A stretch of 64,000 nucleotides of DNA from Comamonadaceae bacterium. GTDB lineage: Bacteria; Pseudomonadota; Gammaproteobacteria; Burkholderiales; Burkholderiaceae_C. Location: positions 1 through 64,000 of the forward strand of contig BJGT01000004.1 in the NCBI GenBank assembly GCA_014190675.1. Direction: 5' to 3'. The position numbers and the translations under genes are program-made. The notes beneath the pieces were generated by a model. That model had not been told where the DNA came from. It ran no database searches and saw only the letters and a list, made by a program, of their open reading frames with translations. Shown here in pieces: positions 54,596-63,704 of this stretch (its first letter is position 1; each line of letters begins with the position of its first letter).

Positions 54596-54611
54596 GTCAT
54601 AAAAATATGAC
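54596..54611. promoter_or_regulatory. Inverted repeat upstream of the ABC binding-protein gene
   Basis: GTCATA-AAAA-TATGAC is a perfect 6+4+6 dyad about 116 bp before the start codon of the binding protein. A weak -10-like CATACT (54591-54596 complement) overlaps its end. A repressor or activator site is likely, but no regulator adjoins it. Confidence 0.4.
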
Positions 54612-54692
54612 TGATCGAAACCGCGAATTTTCCCACCAAGCTGGTAAGTGGAGCTCTGACCGCATGACGATGCGCAAACCCATTGCGCTGGC

Positions 54693-57608
54693 TTAGCCCA
54701 GGTGCTTGCCCACAATGCCGGCGAGTTCAAACATGGTGACCTGTGGCTTGCCGAACACGGCCAGCAACTTGGCATCCGCGTTGATGGCGCGCTTGTTGGC
54801 GCTGTCCTGCAGGCCATGGGCCTTGATGTAGTCCCAAAGTTTTTTGATCACCTGCGGGCGCCCAATGGCCTCGGGGCCAATCACCGCTGCCAAGGCCGCG
54901 CTGGGTTGCAGGCCGGCCGAGGGCGCCTTTTTGCTCACAGCTTTGCGCGGCGTCACGGCCTTAGGTTTAAGGAGTTTGGCGGCCTTACCGGCCTTCGCGG
55001 GCGCGGCGCTTGATTTGGCAGCCGCCGCTTTGGCCGCGGCGCCCGGGCGCGGCGGGAACTTCGATGGCGCAAACTCAAAGTTCACCTTGCCTGCCTCGGC
55101 ATCCCAGGACAGCATGGCCTTGAAGGCACGGCGCGTGCGCATGCTGACAAACTTGTCGAGCAAGTCGGTCTTGCCTGTGGCCAATAGCTTGGTCATTTGG
55201 TCCCGCTGAATGGGTTGCTGCAAGATGATCTGGCCGCTTTTGAAGTCGCAGCTCGGGCTGGCCTGTGCCAGGGTGGACACCGATTTTTCGCAAACATAGC
55301 TCTTGCCGTGCTCAAACACAGCGCTGCCGCATTTGGGGCAGGCGCCCAGGCTTTGCTGGGCTGAAAAGTCGATCAACTCGCCGGTCTCTTCACCCTTTTT
55401 GTCATCGCCAAAATCGAATTCGAGCTTGTAATTTTTGCTCTCTTCGTCAAACTTGATCACCATCTCGGCAGTGAACGGCCAACCGGCCTTGGAGCGAAAG
55501 CCGTCCAACGGTCCAATTTTTCGCTCGCGCAAAAACTGCTCGACCTCGGCGGCCTCAAACGTCCGCCCGGCTGGCGTCTTGCCAAACGAAAAGCCGCAGC
55601 CGTCTTCCGCGCCGGTCTTGCCGGTACACGTGTAGCGACGGTAGTTTTCCTTGACCACGCCGCCGCAATTGGGGCAGGCTGCATGCAAGGTGGCATAGTC
55701 GCCCGGGATGGTGTCGCGGTCATATTCCTTGGCCTTTTTGACCATGCGCTCGGTCATGGCCGCAATATCGGCCATGAAGCTGCTGCGGCTGAGTTGGCCG
55801 AGTTCCATTTGCGCCAGCTTGTATTCCCACTCGCCGGTAAGCTCGGCTTTGGACAGTTCTTCCACGCCCAGGCCGCGCAACAGCGTCATCAGCTGGAACG
55901 CTTTGGCGGTCGGAATCAGCTCGCGACCCTCGCGCAGCATGTATTTCTCGGCGATCAGCCCCTCGATGATGGCCGAGCGGGTGGCAGGTGTGCCCAGGCC
56001 TTTCTCTTGCATGGCCTCGCGCAGTTCGTCGTCTTCCACGGTTTTGCCGGCGCCTTCCATGGCGCCGAGCAGCGTCGCCTCAGAGTAGCGTGCGGGTGGC
56101 CGGGTTTTCAGGCTCTTGGGATCGACGGTGGCAGTGCGGACCTTCTCCCCGGGCTGAACCGGCACCAGGTTCTGGCCCTTGTCGCCGTCCTTGGCGTCAG
56201 CCACCTCCAACGCAGCCTCTTTGCCGTAAATCGCCAGCCAGCCGGGTTTGACCAGCACCTTGCCCTCGGTCTTGAAGCTGTGCCCGGCGGCGATGCTGAT
56301 GCGGGTGGTGACTTGGTACTCGGCGCTCGGGAAAAACACCGCCATAAAGCGGCGCACCACCAGGTCATAGATTTTTTGCTCGGCTTCACTCAGCCCACTG
56401 GGGGCTTGCAGCGTAGGGATGATGGCGAAGTGGTCACTTACCTTGGTGTTATCAAATACCCGCTTGGTCGGTTTGATGTAGTGGCCGTTGAGCGCGGTCA
56501 AGGCATGCGGGGCCAGGTGCCGCATGCCTGAATCGGCCAGCATCTCAAAGGTCTGTTTGACCACCGGCACGTAGTCTTCCGGCAAGGCGCGCGAGTCGGT
56601 ACGGGGGTAGGTCAGCGCCTTGTGGCGTTCGTAAAGGCTTTGCGCGATCGACAGCGTGGTCTTGGCCGAGTAGCCAAACTTGCCATTGGCCTCGCGTTGC
56701 AGGCTGGTCAGGTCAAACAGCGGCGGCGCGGCCTGGGTGGTAGGCTTGCTTTCTTCGGTAACGCTGGCGCTCTGGCCGCGCACCGCATCGGCAATGGCCT
56801 GCGCCTCGCGCTGGCTCCAGACCCGGTCGGCCTTTTTCTCGGCGTCCTCAGCATCTTTTTTATGCTTTGGGTCAAACCACTTGGCGGCATACTCGCCGGC
56901 CTGGGCGGCAAAACTGGCGTGAATTTCCCAGAAGTCGCGGCTGATGAACTTGCGGATCTGCTCCTCGCGCTCTACCACCACCGACAGCGTGGGCGTTTGC
57001 ACCCGCCCGACGGTAGTCAAGAAAAAGCCGCCGTCGCGCGAGTTGAAGGCGGTCATGGCGCGGGTGCCGTTGATACCCACCAGCCAATCGGCCTCGCTGC
57101 GGCAGCGCGCGGCGTCGGCCAGGGGTTGCATTTGCGCATTGCTGCGCAGGGCGCCAAAGCCATCGCGGATGGCCTGCGGCGTCATGCTCTGCAACCACAG
57201 CCGGCTGACCGGCTTGCCCAGTGGTTTGACCCCGCCGGCGTACTGTTCGATCAGCCGGAAGATCAGCTCTCCCTCGCGGCCCGCGTCGCAGGCGTTGATG
57301 AGCTGATCCACATCTTTGCGTTTGGCCAGTCGCACCACGGCGTTGAGCCGAGTCTTGGTTTTGTCCACCGGCTTGAGGTCAAAGTGCGGCGGAATCACCG
57401 GCAGGTGGGCAAAGCTCCATTTGCCGCGCTTGACATCAAAGGCCTCGGGCGCCTGGATCTCGACCAGGTGGCCAACCGCGCTCGAGACCACATAGCGCTC
57501 GTTCTCAAAGTGCTCATCATGCTTCTCGAACTTGCCTGCGACCGGCGTGAGCGCACGCACGATGTCTTGGGCCACAGAAGGTTTTTCGGCAATGATCAAT
57601 GTTTTCAT
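54693..57608 (-). CDS. topB: DNA topoisomerase III with C-terminal SWIB domain
   Basis: A 971-residue type IA topoisomerase. 'LIIAEKPSVAQDI' and 'CDAGREGELIF' form the Toprim metal site, Y334 in 'ALTYPRTDSR' is the catalytic tyrosine, and two Cys sets ('ACPNCGG...CTGK', 'ACPKCGS...CEKS') lie after residue ~680. Residues ~840-900 are a basic Lys/Ala/Pro linker ('KAAAAKSSAAPAKAGKAAKLLKPKA'). The last ~69 residues ('AIGRPQVIKKLWDYIKAHGLQDSANKRAINADAKLLAVF') are a SWIB/MDM2 domain, the module of eukaryotic SWI/SNF subunits and of chlamydial TopA. It is divergent from the SET gene. The ATG at 57608 starts 'MKTLIIAEKPS' as in the family. Confidence 0.93.
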   Translation of the reverse strand: MKTLIIAEKPSVAQDIVRALTPVAGKFEKHDEHFENERYVVSSAVGHLVEIQAPEAFDVKRGKWSFAHLPVIPPHFDLKPVDKTKTRLNAVVRLAKRKDVDQLINACDAGREGELIFRLIEQYAGGVKPLGKPVSRLWLQSMTPQAIRDGFGALRSNAQMQPLADAARCRSEADWLVGINGTRAMTAFNSRDGGFFLTTVGRVQTPTLSVVVEREEQIRKFISRDFWEIHASFAAQAGEYAAKWFDPKHKKDAEDAEKKADRVWSQREAQAIADAVRGQSASVTEESKPTTQAAPPLFDLTSLQREANGKFGYSAKTTLSIAQSLYERHKALTYPRTDSRALPEDYVPVVKQTFEMLADSGMRHLAPHALTALNGHYIKPTKRVFDNTKVSDHFAIIPTLQAPSGLSEAEQKIYDLVVRRFMAVFFPSAEYQVTTRISIAAGHSFKTEGKVLVKPGWLAIYGKEAALEVADAKDGDKGQNLVPVQPGEKVRTATVDPKSLKTRPPARYSEATLLGAMEGAGKTVEDDELREAMQEKGLGTPATRSAIIEGLIAEKYMLREGRELIPTAKAFQLMTLLRGLGVEELSKAELTGEWEYKLAQMELGQLSRSSFMADIAAMTERMVKKAKEYDRDTIPGDYATLHAACPNCGGVVKENYRRYTCTGKTGAEDGCGFSFGKTPAGRTFEAAEVEQFLRERKIGPLDGFRSKAGWPFTAEMVIKFDEESKNYKLEFDFGDDKKGEETGELIDFSAQQSLGACPKCGSAVFEHGKSYVCEKSVSTLAQASPSCDFKSGQIILQQPIQRDQMTKLLATGKTDLLDKFVSMRTRRAFKAMLSWDAEAGKVNFEFAPSKFPPRPGAAAKAAAAKSSAAPAKAGKAAKLLKPKAVTPRKAVSKKAPSAGLQPSAALAAVIGPEAIGRPQVIKKLWDYIKAHGLQDSANKRAINADAKLLAVFGKPQVTMFELAGIVGKHLG

Positions 57609-57641
57609 CTGACTACAATCCTGTCCGTCGCGGGCGCGCGG

Positions 57642-57679
57642 GCGCACGCACATGCACACGTGAGCGCGCACACGCACGC
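57642..57679. other. Alternating purine-pyrimidine tract (Z-DNA-prone)
   Basis: Bases 57642-57662 alternate purine and pyrimidine (GC/AC/GT steps) for 21 nt; after one phase break at A63, 57664-57679 alternate for 16 more, continuing the GC-rich CGCGGGCGCGCGGG stretch at 57629. It lies 33-70 bp upstream of topB and 34-71 bp upstream of the SET gene, i.e. on the shared divergent region. Such DNA turns to Z-form under negative supercoiling. Confidence 0.6.
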
Positions 57680-57712
57680 CCGTCCGGGTCCACCATACCA
57701 AATTTTTCAAAC

Positions 57713-58189
57713 GTGTCTAAACCAAGCCAGGCTGTTGATCACCGCCGCATTCAGGTTCGCCGCTCGGGAGTACATGGCAAAGGTGTTTTTGCCCTGCAAG
57801 ACCTGGCCGAAGGCGAGGCCTTGATTGAGTACATCGGCGAGATCATCAACTGGGTCGAGGCCGAACGGCGCCACCCCCATGATCCGCTGCAGCCCAACCA
57901 CACGTTTTATTTCCATATCGACGCAGAGCGGGTGATTGATGCGCGGTACGGTGGCAATGCGTCCCGCTGGATCAACCATTCCTGCGCGCCCAATTGCGAG
58001 GCTGATGCTGTGGGCGGGCGTGTTTTTATTCGTGCACTGCGGCCGATCTTGCGCGGCGAAGAGTTGAACTACGACTACGGGCTGGTGGTTGATGCACGCC
58101 AGACAGCCAAGCTCAAAGCTGACTATGCCTGCTGGTGCGGTGCCAGGCAGTGCCGCGGCACCATGCTGGCACCCAAAGGGCGACGCTAA
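57713..58189 (+). CDS. SET-domain protein-lysine methyltransferase
   Basis: A 158-residue protein consisting of little more than a SET domain. 'SGVHGKGVFAL' (residues ~18-28) binds SAM, 'RWINHSCAPNCE' (85-96) and 'GEELNYDYG' (115-123) are the catalytic core, and 'ACWCGARQCRG' gives the post-SET Cys C140, C142, C147. All hallmark residues are intact, so it should be active on a lysine of an unknown protein target. Start is the GTG at 57713 (MSKPSQAVDH). It sits divergent from topB-SWIB and 11 bp before birA. SET proteins are common in eukaryotes and present in scattered bacteria. Confidence 0.92.
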   Translation: MSKPSQAVDHRRIQVRRSGVHGKGVFALQDLAEGEALIEYIGEIINWVEAERRHPHDPLQPNHTFYFHIDAERVIDARYGGNASRWINHSCAPNCEADAVGGRVFIRALRPILRGEELNYDYGLVVDARQTAKLKADYACWCGARQCRGTMLAPKGRR

Positions 58190-58200
58190 GCGGCCTTGGG

Positions 58201-59001
58201 ATGGCGGCAGACTATCAATCGCTTGGACTGGCGCTGTCACAGCAACAGACGGGGCTGGTTTTGGAGGTGGTAGATAGCCTGGATTCGACCAACTCGGAGC
58301 TCATGCGACGGGCACGCGCGGGCATCGGGCAGCCCACGCTCTTGGTCGCCCAACACCAAACCGCGGGGCGCGGGCGCTTAGGCAGGCAGTGGCTCAGCGC
58401 CGAACATCACACCGGCAGCGAGGGCAGCGGGGCAGCTGGCGAATCGCTCACTTTTTCGCTAGTGCTGCCCCTGACGGTGGCGGATTGGTCGGGCCTGTCT
58501 TTGGCGGTAGGCCTTAGCCTAGCCAGCAGCCTGCACCCCGATCTGCGCTTGAAGTGGCCCAATGACATCTGGCTCGAACAGCGCAAACTCGCCGGCATTT
58601 TGATTGAAACCGTGGCCATAGGGTCGGCCCGCTTGGCCATCGTGGGCGTGGGCATCAACCTGGGGCCGCGCGGCGCCTCGGGACTGGCCAGGGCGCCTGC
58701 CTGGTTGCAAGAGGTGTTGCCGCAGATCGATGCGCCCACCACCCTGCTGCGCCTGGTGCCCGGGTTGCTGCGCACGCTGCAAGAATTCGAGTCCCTTGGC
58801 TTTGCACCATTCAGGGCCGGGTTTGCACAGCGCGATGCGCTGTTTGGTGCCTCAGTCAGCTTGAGCGACGGCACGCTTGGCAGCGCCGAGGGCGTGGATG
58901 CCAGGGGTGCGCTGCTGCTTCGCACAGCCCAGGGACTGCGGGCCATCAGCAGCGACGAGGTGAGCTTGCGCGCCCCCTCAACTGGCGCAAAGGCTGCGTG
59001 A
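58201..59001 (+). CDS. birA: Biotin-[acetyl-CoA-carboxylase] ligase
   Basis: A 266-residue monofunctional BirA. 'STNSELMRRARAG' binds ATP/biotin, 'TAGRGRLGRQW' is the biotin loop and 'LKWPNDIWLEQRKLAGILIE' the catalytic Lys region; 'GVGINL' follows. It lacks the N-terminal DNA-binding domain, so it does not repress biotin genes. It forms biotinyl-5'-AMP and loads AccB. Its 3' end overlaps the next gene's GTG (GTGA). Confidence 0.93.
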   Translation: MAADYQSLGLALSQQQTGLVLEVVDSLDSTNSELMRRARAGIGQPTLLVAQHQTAGRGRLGRQWLSAEHHTGSEGSGAAGESLTFSLVLPLTVADWSGLSLAVGLSLASSLHPDLRLKWPNDIWLEQRKLAGILIETVAIGSARLAIVGVGINLGPRGASGLARAPAWLQEVLPQIDAPTTLLRLVPGLLRTLQEFESLGFAPFRAGFAQRDALFGASVSLSDGTLGSAEGVDARGALLLRTAQGLRAISSDEVSLRAPSTGAKAA

Positions 59002-59672
59002 GACCGACCCGCCTAGCCCGGCTGCGCCAGTTCGTCTTGTTGGCGCTGCTGTTCAATCTGGTTTATTTTCTGTGGGCCGAGGACCTGCTCAGAGGCGCCG
59101 GTTTTGGGCCCAAGGTGCAGCGCGAGCCGCTCAGGCTGGAGCGCCAGATCAACCCGCAAGCGGTCAAGATTCAAAAAATCGACCCCCAGTTCCCGGGCGA
59201 TGCGGCATTGGCATCGGCCGAAGGCCCCTGCCTGCAGTCCAACCCCCTGGAACAGGGCAAAGCCAGCTTGTTGCGTCAATCGGTGAGCCCGCTGCTGCCG
59301 CCTGAGGCCTGGGCCATGACGCCGGCAACCCTGCCAGCGCGTTGGATTATCTACATCGGACAATACAACAGCCCGCTGACCATCGCCAGCAAACGGGCAG
59401 AGTTGGCAGCGCTGAATATCGCCGTCGAAGCCTTGACAAATCCTGAGCTCGAACTGGGCTTGTCTTTGGGACATTTCACCAGCCAATCGGCCGCTGCAAC
59501 GGCCTTGGAAGCATTGAAAAAACGCGGCCTGCGAAAAGCCTTGGTGGTGCAGGAACAACCCGAGACACTGGGCACTGTGATGCGGGTGCGGCTGAGCGAT
59601 GCGGCGCTTCAAAACAAGCTCGACAGCCTCGGGGCCGAGTTGGCCAACACTGGCTGGCAGCCCTGCTCCTGA
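58998..59672 (+). CDS. Membrane-anchored SPOR-like protein
   Basis: A 224-residue protein with one N-terminal helix ('FVLLALLFNLVYFLWAEDL', ~residues 12-28), a charged linker ('RLERQINPQAV') and a C-terminal ~75-residue region 'RWIIYIGQYNSPLTIASKRAELAALNIAVEAL...LGLSLGHFTSQSAAATALEALKKRGLRKALVVQE' of the SPOR type, which binds denuded peptidoglycan. It starts with a GTG that overlaps birA's stop. In Burkholderiales a SPOR-like gene commonly follows birA/coaX. Likely periplasmic; exact role unknown. Confidence 0.78.
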   Translation: MRPTRLARLRQFVLLALLFNLVYFLWAEDLLRGAGFGPKVQREPLRLERQINPQAVKIQKIDPQFPGDAALASAEGPCLQSNPLEQGKASLLRQSVSPLLPPEAWAMTPATLPARWIIYIGQYNSPLTIASKRAELAALNIAVEALTNPELELGLSLGHFTSQSAAATALEALKKRGLRKALVVQEQPETLGTVMRVRLSDAALQNKLDSLGAELANTGWQPCS

Positions 59673-59673
59673 G

Positions 59674-60159
59674 CTATACGGGGGCTGCTTCGGTAGAAAA
59701 ACGAATGCTGAACCTGGCCCCAGGCGAGGCCTGTGCAACATGGGTTTCTGCCAGGTGCACCATGGCATTGTGCTGCTGAGCGATTTTGATGGCGTTGTCC
59801 ACCAGGTTTCGCACCAACTCCTTGAGCAGTGTTGGATTTCCCTTGCGCTGCCCGCCAGTCAGGCCCGCGGCCAAGCCCTCATAACCTAGGTCAATGTGTT
59901 TTTCAATCGCCCGCGAAACACAATTCTGAATCACCGACATGCTCAGCTCTGCGAAGTCGCAAGCCTGGTGCGGCATGGCTATGCCGCTGCTTTCTGCCCG
60001 CGCCAAGGCCAGCAACTGGTTGACGGTGTGGGTGGCGCGGACAATCTGGCGCAGTGACTGCTTAAGCTCCTTGGCATCCGCGCCCTCACGTTGGGCCAGA
60101 TCAGCCTGCACTCGCAGACCGGCCAAGGGAGTTTTGAGTTGGTGTGCAGCATCGGCAGC
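59674..60159 (-). pseudogene. Sensor histidine kinase remnant (internal deletions)
   Basis: A minus-strand frame keeps 'AADAAHQLKTPLAGLRVQADLAQRE' (HisKA with the phosphoacceptor His), the helix 'IVRATHTVNQLLALARAES' and 'LLKELVRNLVDNAI' (N box). It then jumps at ~59787 straight to 'KIAQQHNAMVHLAE...GARFSIRFST', the C-terminal end of the kinase fold, so the ATP-binding core (G1, F, G2 boxes) is missing, and there is no sensor or membrane part. It cannot bind ATP. This is the kinase half of a collapsed two-component pair; the regulator half lies at 60160-60301. Confidence 0.82.
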
Positions 60160-60301
60160 CCAAACCGCGCACCGTGGCAATGCGGATCGGAACTTTTTAA
60201 ATCTTCTTGCGAAGGCGATGGATGTGCACTTCAATGGCATTGAGGCTGACCTCCTCGCCCAACTCGCACAACCGCTCGACCTCGGCAATGAGTATGCGCA
60301 T
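60160..60301 (-). pseudogene. Response regulator remnant fused to the kinase remnant
   Basis: After a strong AGGAGG, an ATG at 60301 starts 'MRILIAE' (the first seven residues of an OmpR-type regulator) that runs at once into 'VERLCELGEEVSLNAIEVHIHRLRKKI' from the C-terminal DNA-binding domain, then TAA at 60197-60199. In the same frame beyond the stop, 'KVPIRIATVRGLGC' continues as in the family until the junction with the kinase at ~60160. The receiver domain is deleted. It may still make a 34-residue peptide. Confidence 0.82.
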
Positions 60302-60412
60302 GCCTGCCTCCTGCTGATGTAAGAGCCTACCTTGCCCATGCGGTTCGGATCAGTCTAGGCCGCACTGGCCAGGTTGCGGGGAAACCTTGGTGGCGCCGGA
60401 GATCGCCCCGGC

Positions 60413-60886
60413 TTAGGCGACATAGGCCTCCAGTCCGATGGCGATGACCGCGGCCACTTCAGGCCCGAGCGCCTGGCTTAACTCCTCCTGCGCCTGTGCC
60501 ACGCTCTGTTCCATCGCCAGCAACCAGGCCAGTCCAGTGGCCGTGAAGACGATACGCCGGGCCCGTCCATCACGCGGGTCCAGCGCCTGCGCGACCAGGC
60601 CCCAGGCCATGCATTGCCCGACCAATTTGCCCATGGCCTGCTTGCTCATGCCCGCGCGCTGCGCCAAATCGGTCAAGCGAGACCCCTCCAGCGCAAGGTG
60701 CCGGGTGACATGAATGTGGGAGGCACTCAAGCGGCCACGGGCGGCCAGATTGGCCAGTGCCAGCGGCATGTGCTCGTTGGCGGCCATGAGACGCAGCACC
60801 CGCGCATCAAAACGACGCAAGGCCAACGCCATCCAGTGGCCCAAATGGGCCTGGCGCCAAGGCTCGGACGGGGAGGGTTCTGACAT
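60413..60886 (-). CDS. MarR-family transcriptional regulator
   Basis: A 157-residue winged-helix protein. 'HVTRHLALEGSRLTDLAQRAGMSKQAMGKLVGQCMAWGLVAQALDPRDGRARRIVFTATGLAWL' is the MarR DNA-binding core (recognition helix 'SKQAMGKLVGQC', wing 'DPRDGRARR'). The ATG at 60886 gives the typical start; a TTG at 60904 is possible. It is divergent from recA over 141 bp, an arrangement I associate with Comamonadaceae. Ligand and targets are not visible. Confidence 0.88.
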   Translation of the reverse strand: MSEPSPSEPWRQAHLGHWMALALRRFDARVLRLMAANEHMPLALANLAARGRLSASHIHVTRHLALEGSRLTDLAQRAGMSKQAMGKLVGQCMAWGLVAQALDPRDGRARRIVFTATGLAWLLAMEQSVAQAQEELSQALGPEVAAVIAIGLEAYVA

Positions 60887-60921
60887 GGAGAAATAGTAAA
60901 CCAAATTGACTAAAAAAACTA

Positions 60922-60984
60922 TTTACAAGTTCAGAGAAAGCGCATTAAACTACTGTTCAAGCATCCAGCTGTTGATAAAAACAG
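60922..60984 (+). promoter_or_regulatory. recA promoter region with LexA (SOS) box
   Basis: CTGTTGATAAAAACAG at 60969-60984 fits the LexA consensus CTGT-N8-ACAG exactly. A possible promoter lies upstream: TTTACA (60922-60927) and TAAACT (60946-60951), 18 bp apart, which would put the LexA site just past the start of transcription. The box is a direct sequence match; the promoter is inferred. It shows recA is under SOS control. Confidence 0.85.
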
Positions 60985-61027
60985 CCGCCTAATTTTCTTC
61001 AACACATTGATATTTAAGGAGTTTTTC

Positions 61028-62110
<1,083 letters not shown>

Positions 62111-62127
62111 GACGCAAGCAGGCCAGC

Positions 62128-62589
62128 ATGAAACCCGCGCTGCAACCATCCCTTAAGGCCCGTGCACTGCGCCTGATCAGCATGCGCGAACACTCGCGCA
62201 CTGAGCTTGTGCGCAAGCTGGCCCGTTTTGAAGAACAACCCGGCAGCCTGCTGCTGGCCCTTGACGACTTGCAGGCCAAGGGTTTGATCAGCGAGCAGCG
62301 GGTGATCGCCTCGGTGCTGCACCGGCAGGCCGGCAAATTTGGTGGGGCCCGTATTCGCCAGGCGCTGCAGGCGCTGGGCCTGGAGTCCGAGGCGATTGGC
62401 CTGGCCATTGGCAGCCTGCAGGGCAGCGAAGCCGAGCGGGCGCAGGCGGTGTGGCAAAAAAAATTCGGCGCGCCGCCCGCCGATGCGCAGGCCGCCGCAA
62501 AACAAATGCGTTTTTTGTTGGCCCGGGGTTTCGGCGCAGACATTGCCCGGCGCATCGTCGCCGGACCTTACCTGGCATCGCAGGAGTAA
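62128..62589 (+). CDS. recX: Regulatory protein RecX
   Basis: A 153-residue RecX, a three-helix-repeat protein that binds RecA filaments and limits their activity. 'ALRLISMREHSRTELVRKLARF' opens it, and 'LQAKGLISEQRVIASVLHRQAGKFGGARIRQALQALGL' covers the second repeat. It lies 17 bp after recA, so the two are co-transcribed and SOS-induced together. The 3' end faces argC 35 bp away. Confidence 0.94.
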   Translation: MKPALQPSLKARALRLISMREHSRTELVRKLARFEEQPGSLLLALDDLQAKGLISEQRVIASVLHRQAGKFGGARIRQALQALGLESEAIGLAIGSLQGSEAERAQAVWQKKFGAPPADAQAAAKQMRFLLARGFGADIARRIVAGPYLASQE

Positions 62590-62624
62590 GTCAGCAGCAG
62601 ATCGCTGTGCCCAGCTCGGCGCCC

Positions 62625-63560
62625 CTACAGCCCCAGCATCAGCCGCATGTTTTGAACTGCCGCGCCACTCGCCCCCTTGCCCAGATTGTCCAGACGCGCG
62701 ACCAGCACCGCATGGGCAAAGCCATCGTTGGCCGCCTGGTTGGCGAACACCCGCAACTCCATGCGGCTGGTGTTGGCCAGTGACACCGCGTCAATCTTTT
62801 GCTCACCCGTGGTTGGCAGCACGCTGATCCACTCGCTGCCGGCATAGTGACGGGCCAAAACATCATGCAGATCTTGGGCGCTGGGCTGGCCGGGCAAGAG
62901 GTCTAGGTGCAGGGGGAGCTGCACCAACATGCCCTGGCGAAAGTTGCCCACCGAGGGTATGAAAACCGGGCGCCTGGTGAGGCCGGTGTACTGCATGATC
63001 TCAGGCAGATGCTTGTGTTTGAGACCCAGACCATACAGCTCGAACGGCGGCGCCTCACCTTTTTCGTAGGCCTCGATCATGCTTCGCCCGCCGCCCGAAT
63101 AACCCGTGACGGCCGGCAAGCTGAGCGCCGCGTCCGGCGGCAACAAACCCGCATCCACCAAGGGCCGGATCAATGCAATCGCGCCGGTGGGATAACAGCC
63201 CGGGTTGCTCACCCGGCGCGCCTGCGCCACCATGGCGGCTTGGCCAGAGTTCAGTTCCGGGAAGCCATAGACCCAGCCCGACGCCGTGCGGTGGGCCGTG
63301 GAAGCATCGATGATCTTTGGGCCCGGTTGGCCGCTGGCCCTTGCCATATCGTCGATGATTGCGACGGACTCGACAACGGCCTGGTCATGCAGGCACAGCA
63401 CCACCAGATCCGCCCGGGCCATTATTTCGCGTTTGGCTTGGGCGTCTTTGCGCAAATCTGGCGCAATACTGAGCAAGTCGATGCCCGGCATGTCCTGCAG
63501 CCGCTCAAGTATTTGCAGGCCGGTCGTGCCGGCTTCGCCGTCAATGAAAATCTTGTGCAT
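62625..63560 (-). CDS. argC: N-acetyl-gamma-glutamyl-phosphate reductase (type 2)
   Basis: A 311-residue ArgC of the shorter, type-2 branch. '[19 protein letters not shown]' is the NADP motif, '[18 protein letters not shown]' holds the catalytic Cys and '[14 protein letters not shown]' the catalytic His. It reduces N-acetylglutamyl phosphate to the semialdehyde in arginine synthesis. The ATG at 63560 starts '[11 protein letters not shown]' as in the family; longer in-frame codons up to 63677 add an unrelated stretch. It is divergent from sucC. Confidence 0.94.
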   Translation of the reverse strand: MHKIFIDGEAGTTGLQILERLQDMPGIDLLSIAPDLRKDAQAKREIMARADLVVLCLHDQAVVESVAIIDDMARASGQPGPKIIDASTAHRTASGWVYGFPELNSGQAAMVAQARRVSNPGCYPTGAIALIRPLVDAGLLPPDAALSLPAVTGYSGGGRSMIEAYEKGEAPPFELYGLGLKHKHLPEIMQYTGLTRRPVFIPSVGNFRQGMLVQLPLHLDLLPGQPSAQDLHDVLARHYAGSEWISVLPTTGEQKIDAVSLANTSRMELRVFANQAANDGFAHAVLVARLDNLGKGASGAAVQNMRLMLGL

Positions 63561-63704
63561 GGTGATCTTTTGTGGCGCTGTGCCAGCTGACAGTTTGGTG
63601 CGATGCAGCATGATACAGTTCTGCGCCGCCCTTAGAACGGGCAGGCACGCAGCCCCGGGTCTATGTGGCGGCGCCAAAAAAATCCATTCCTGCGAGAGTC
63701 CCGA

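Noticed and set aside
56622-57824. A 400-codon open frame on the plus strand opposite topB and crossing into the SET gene
   Set aside because: Conflicts with two confident genes and shows only antisense-type composition.
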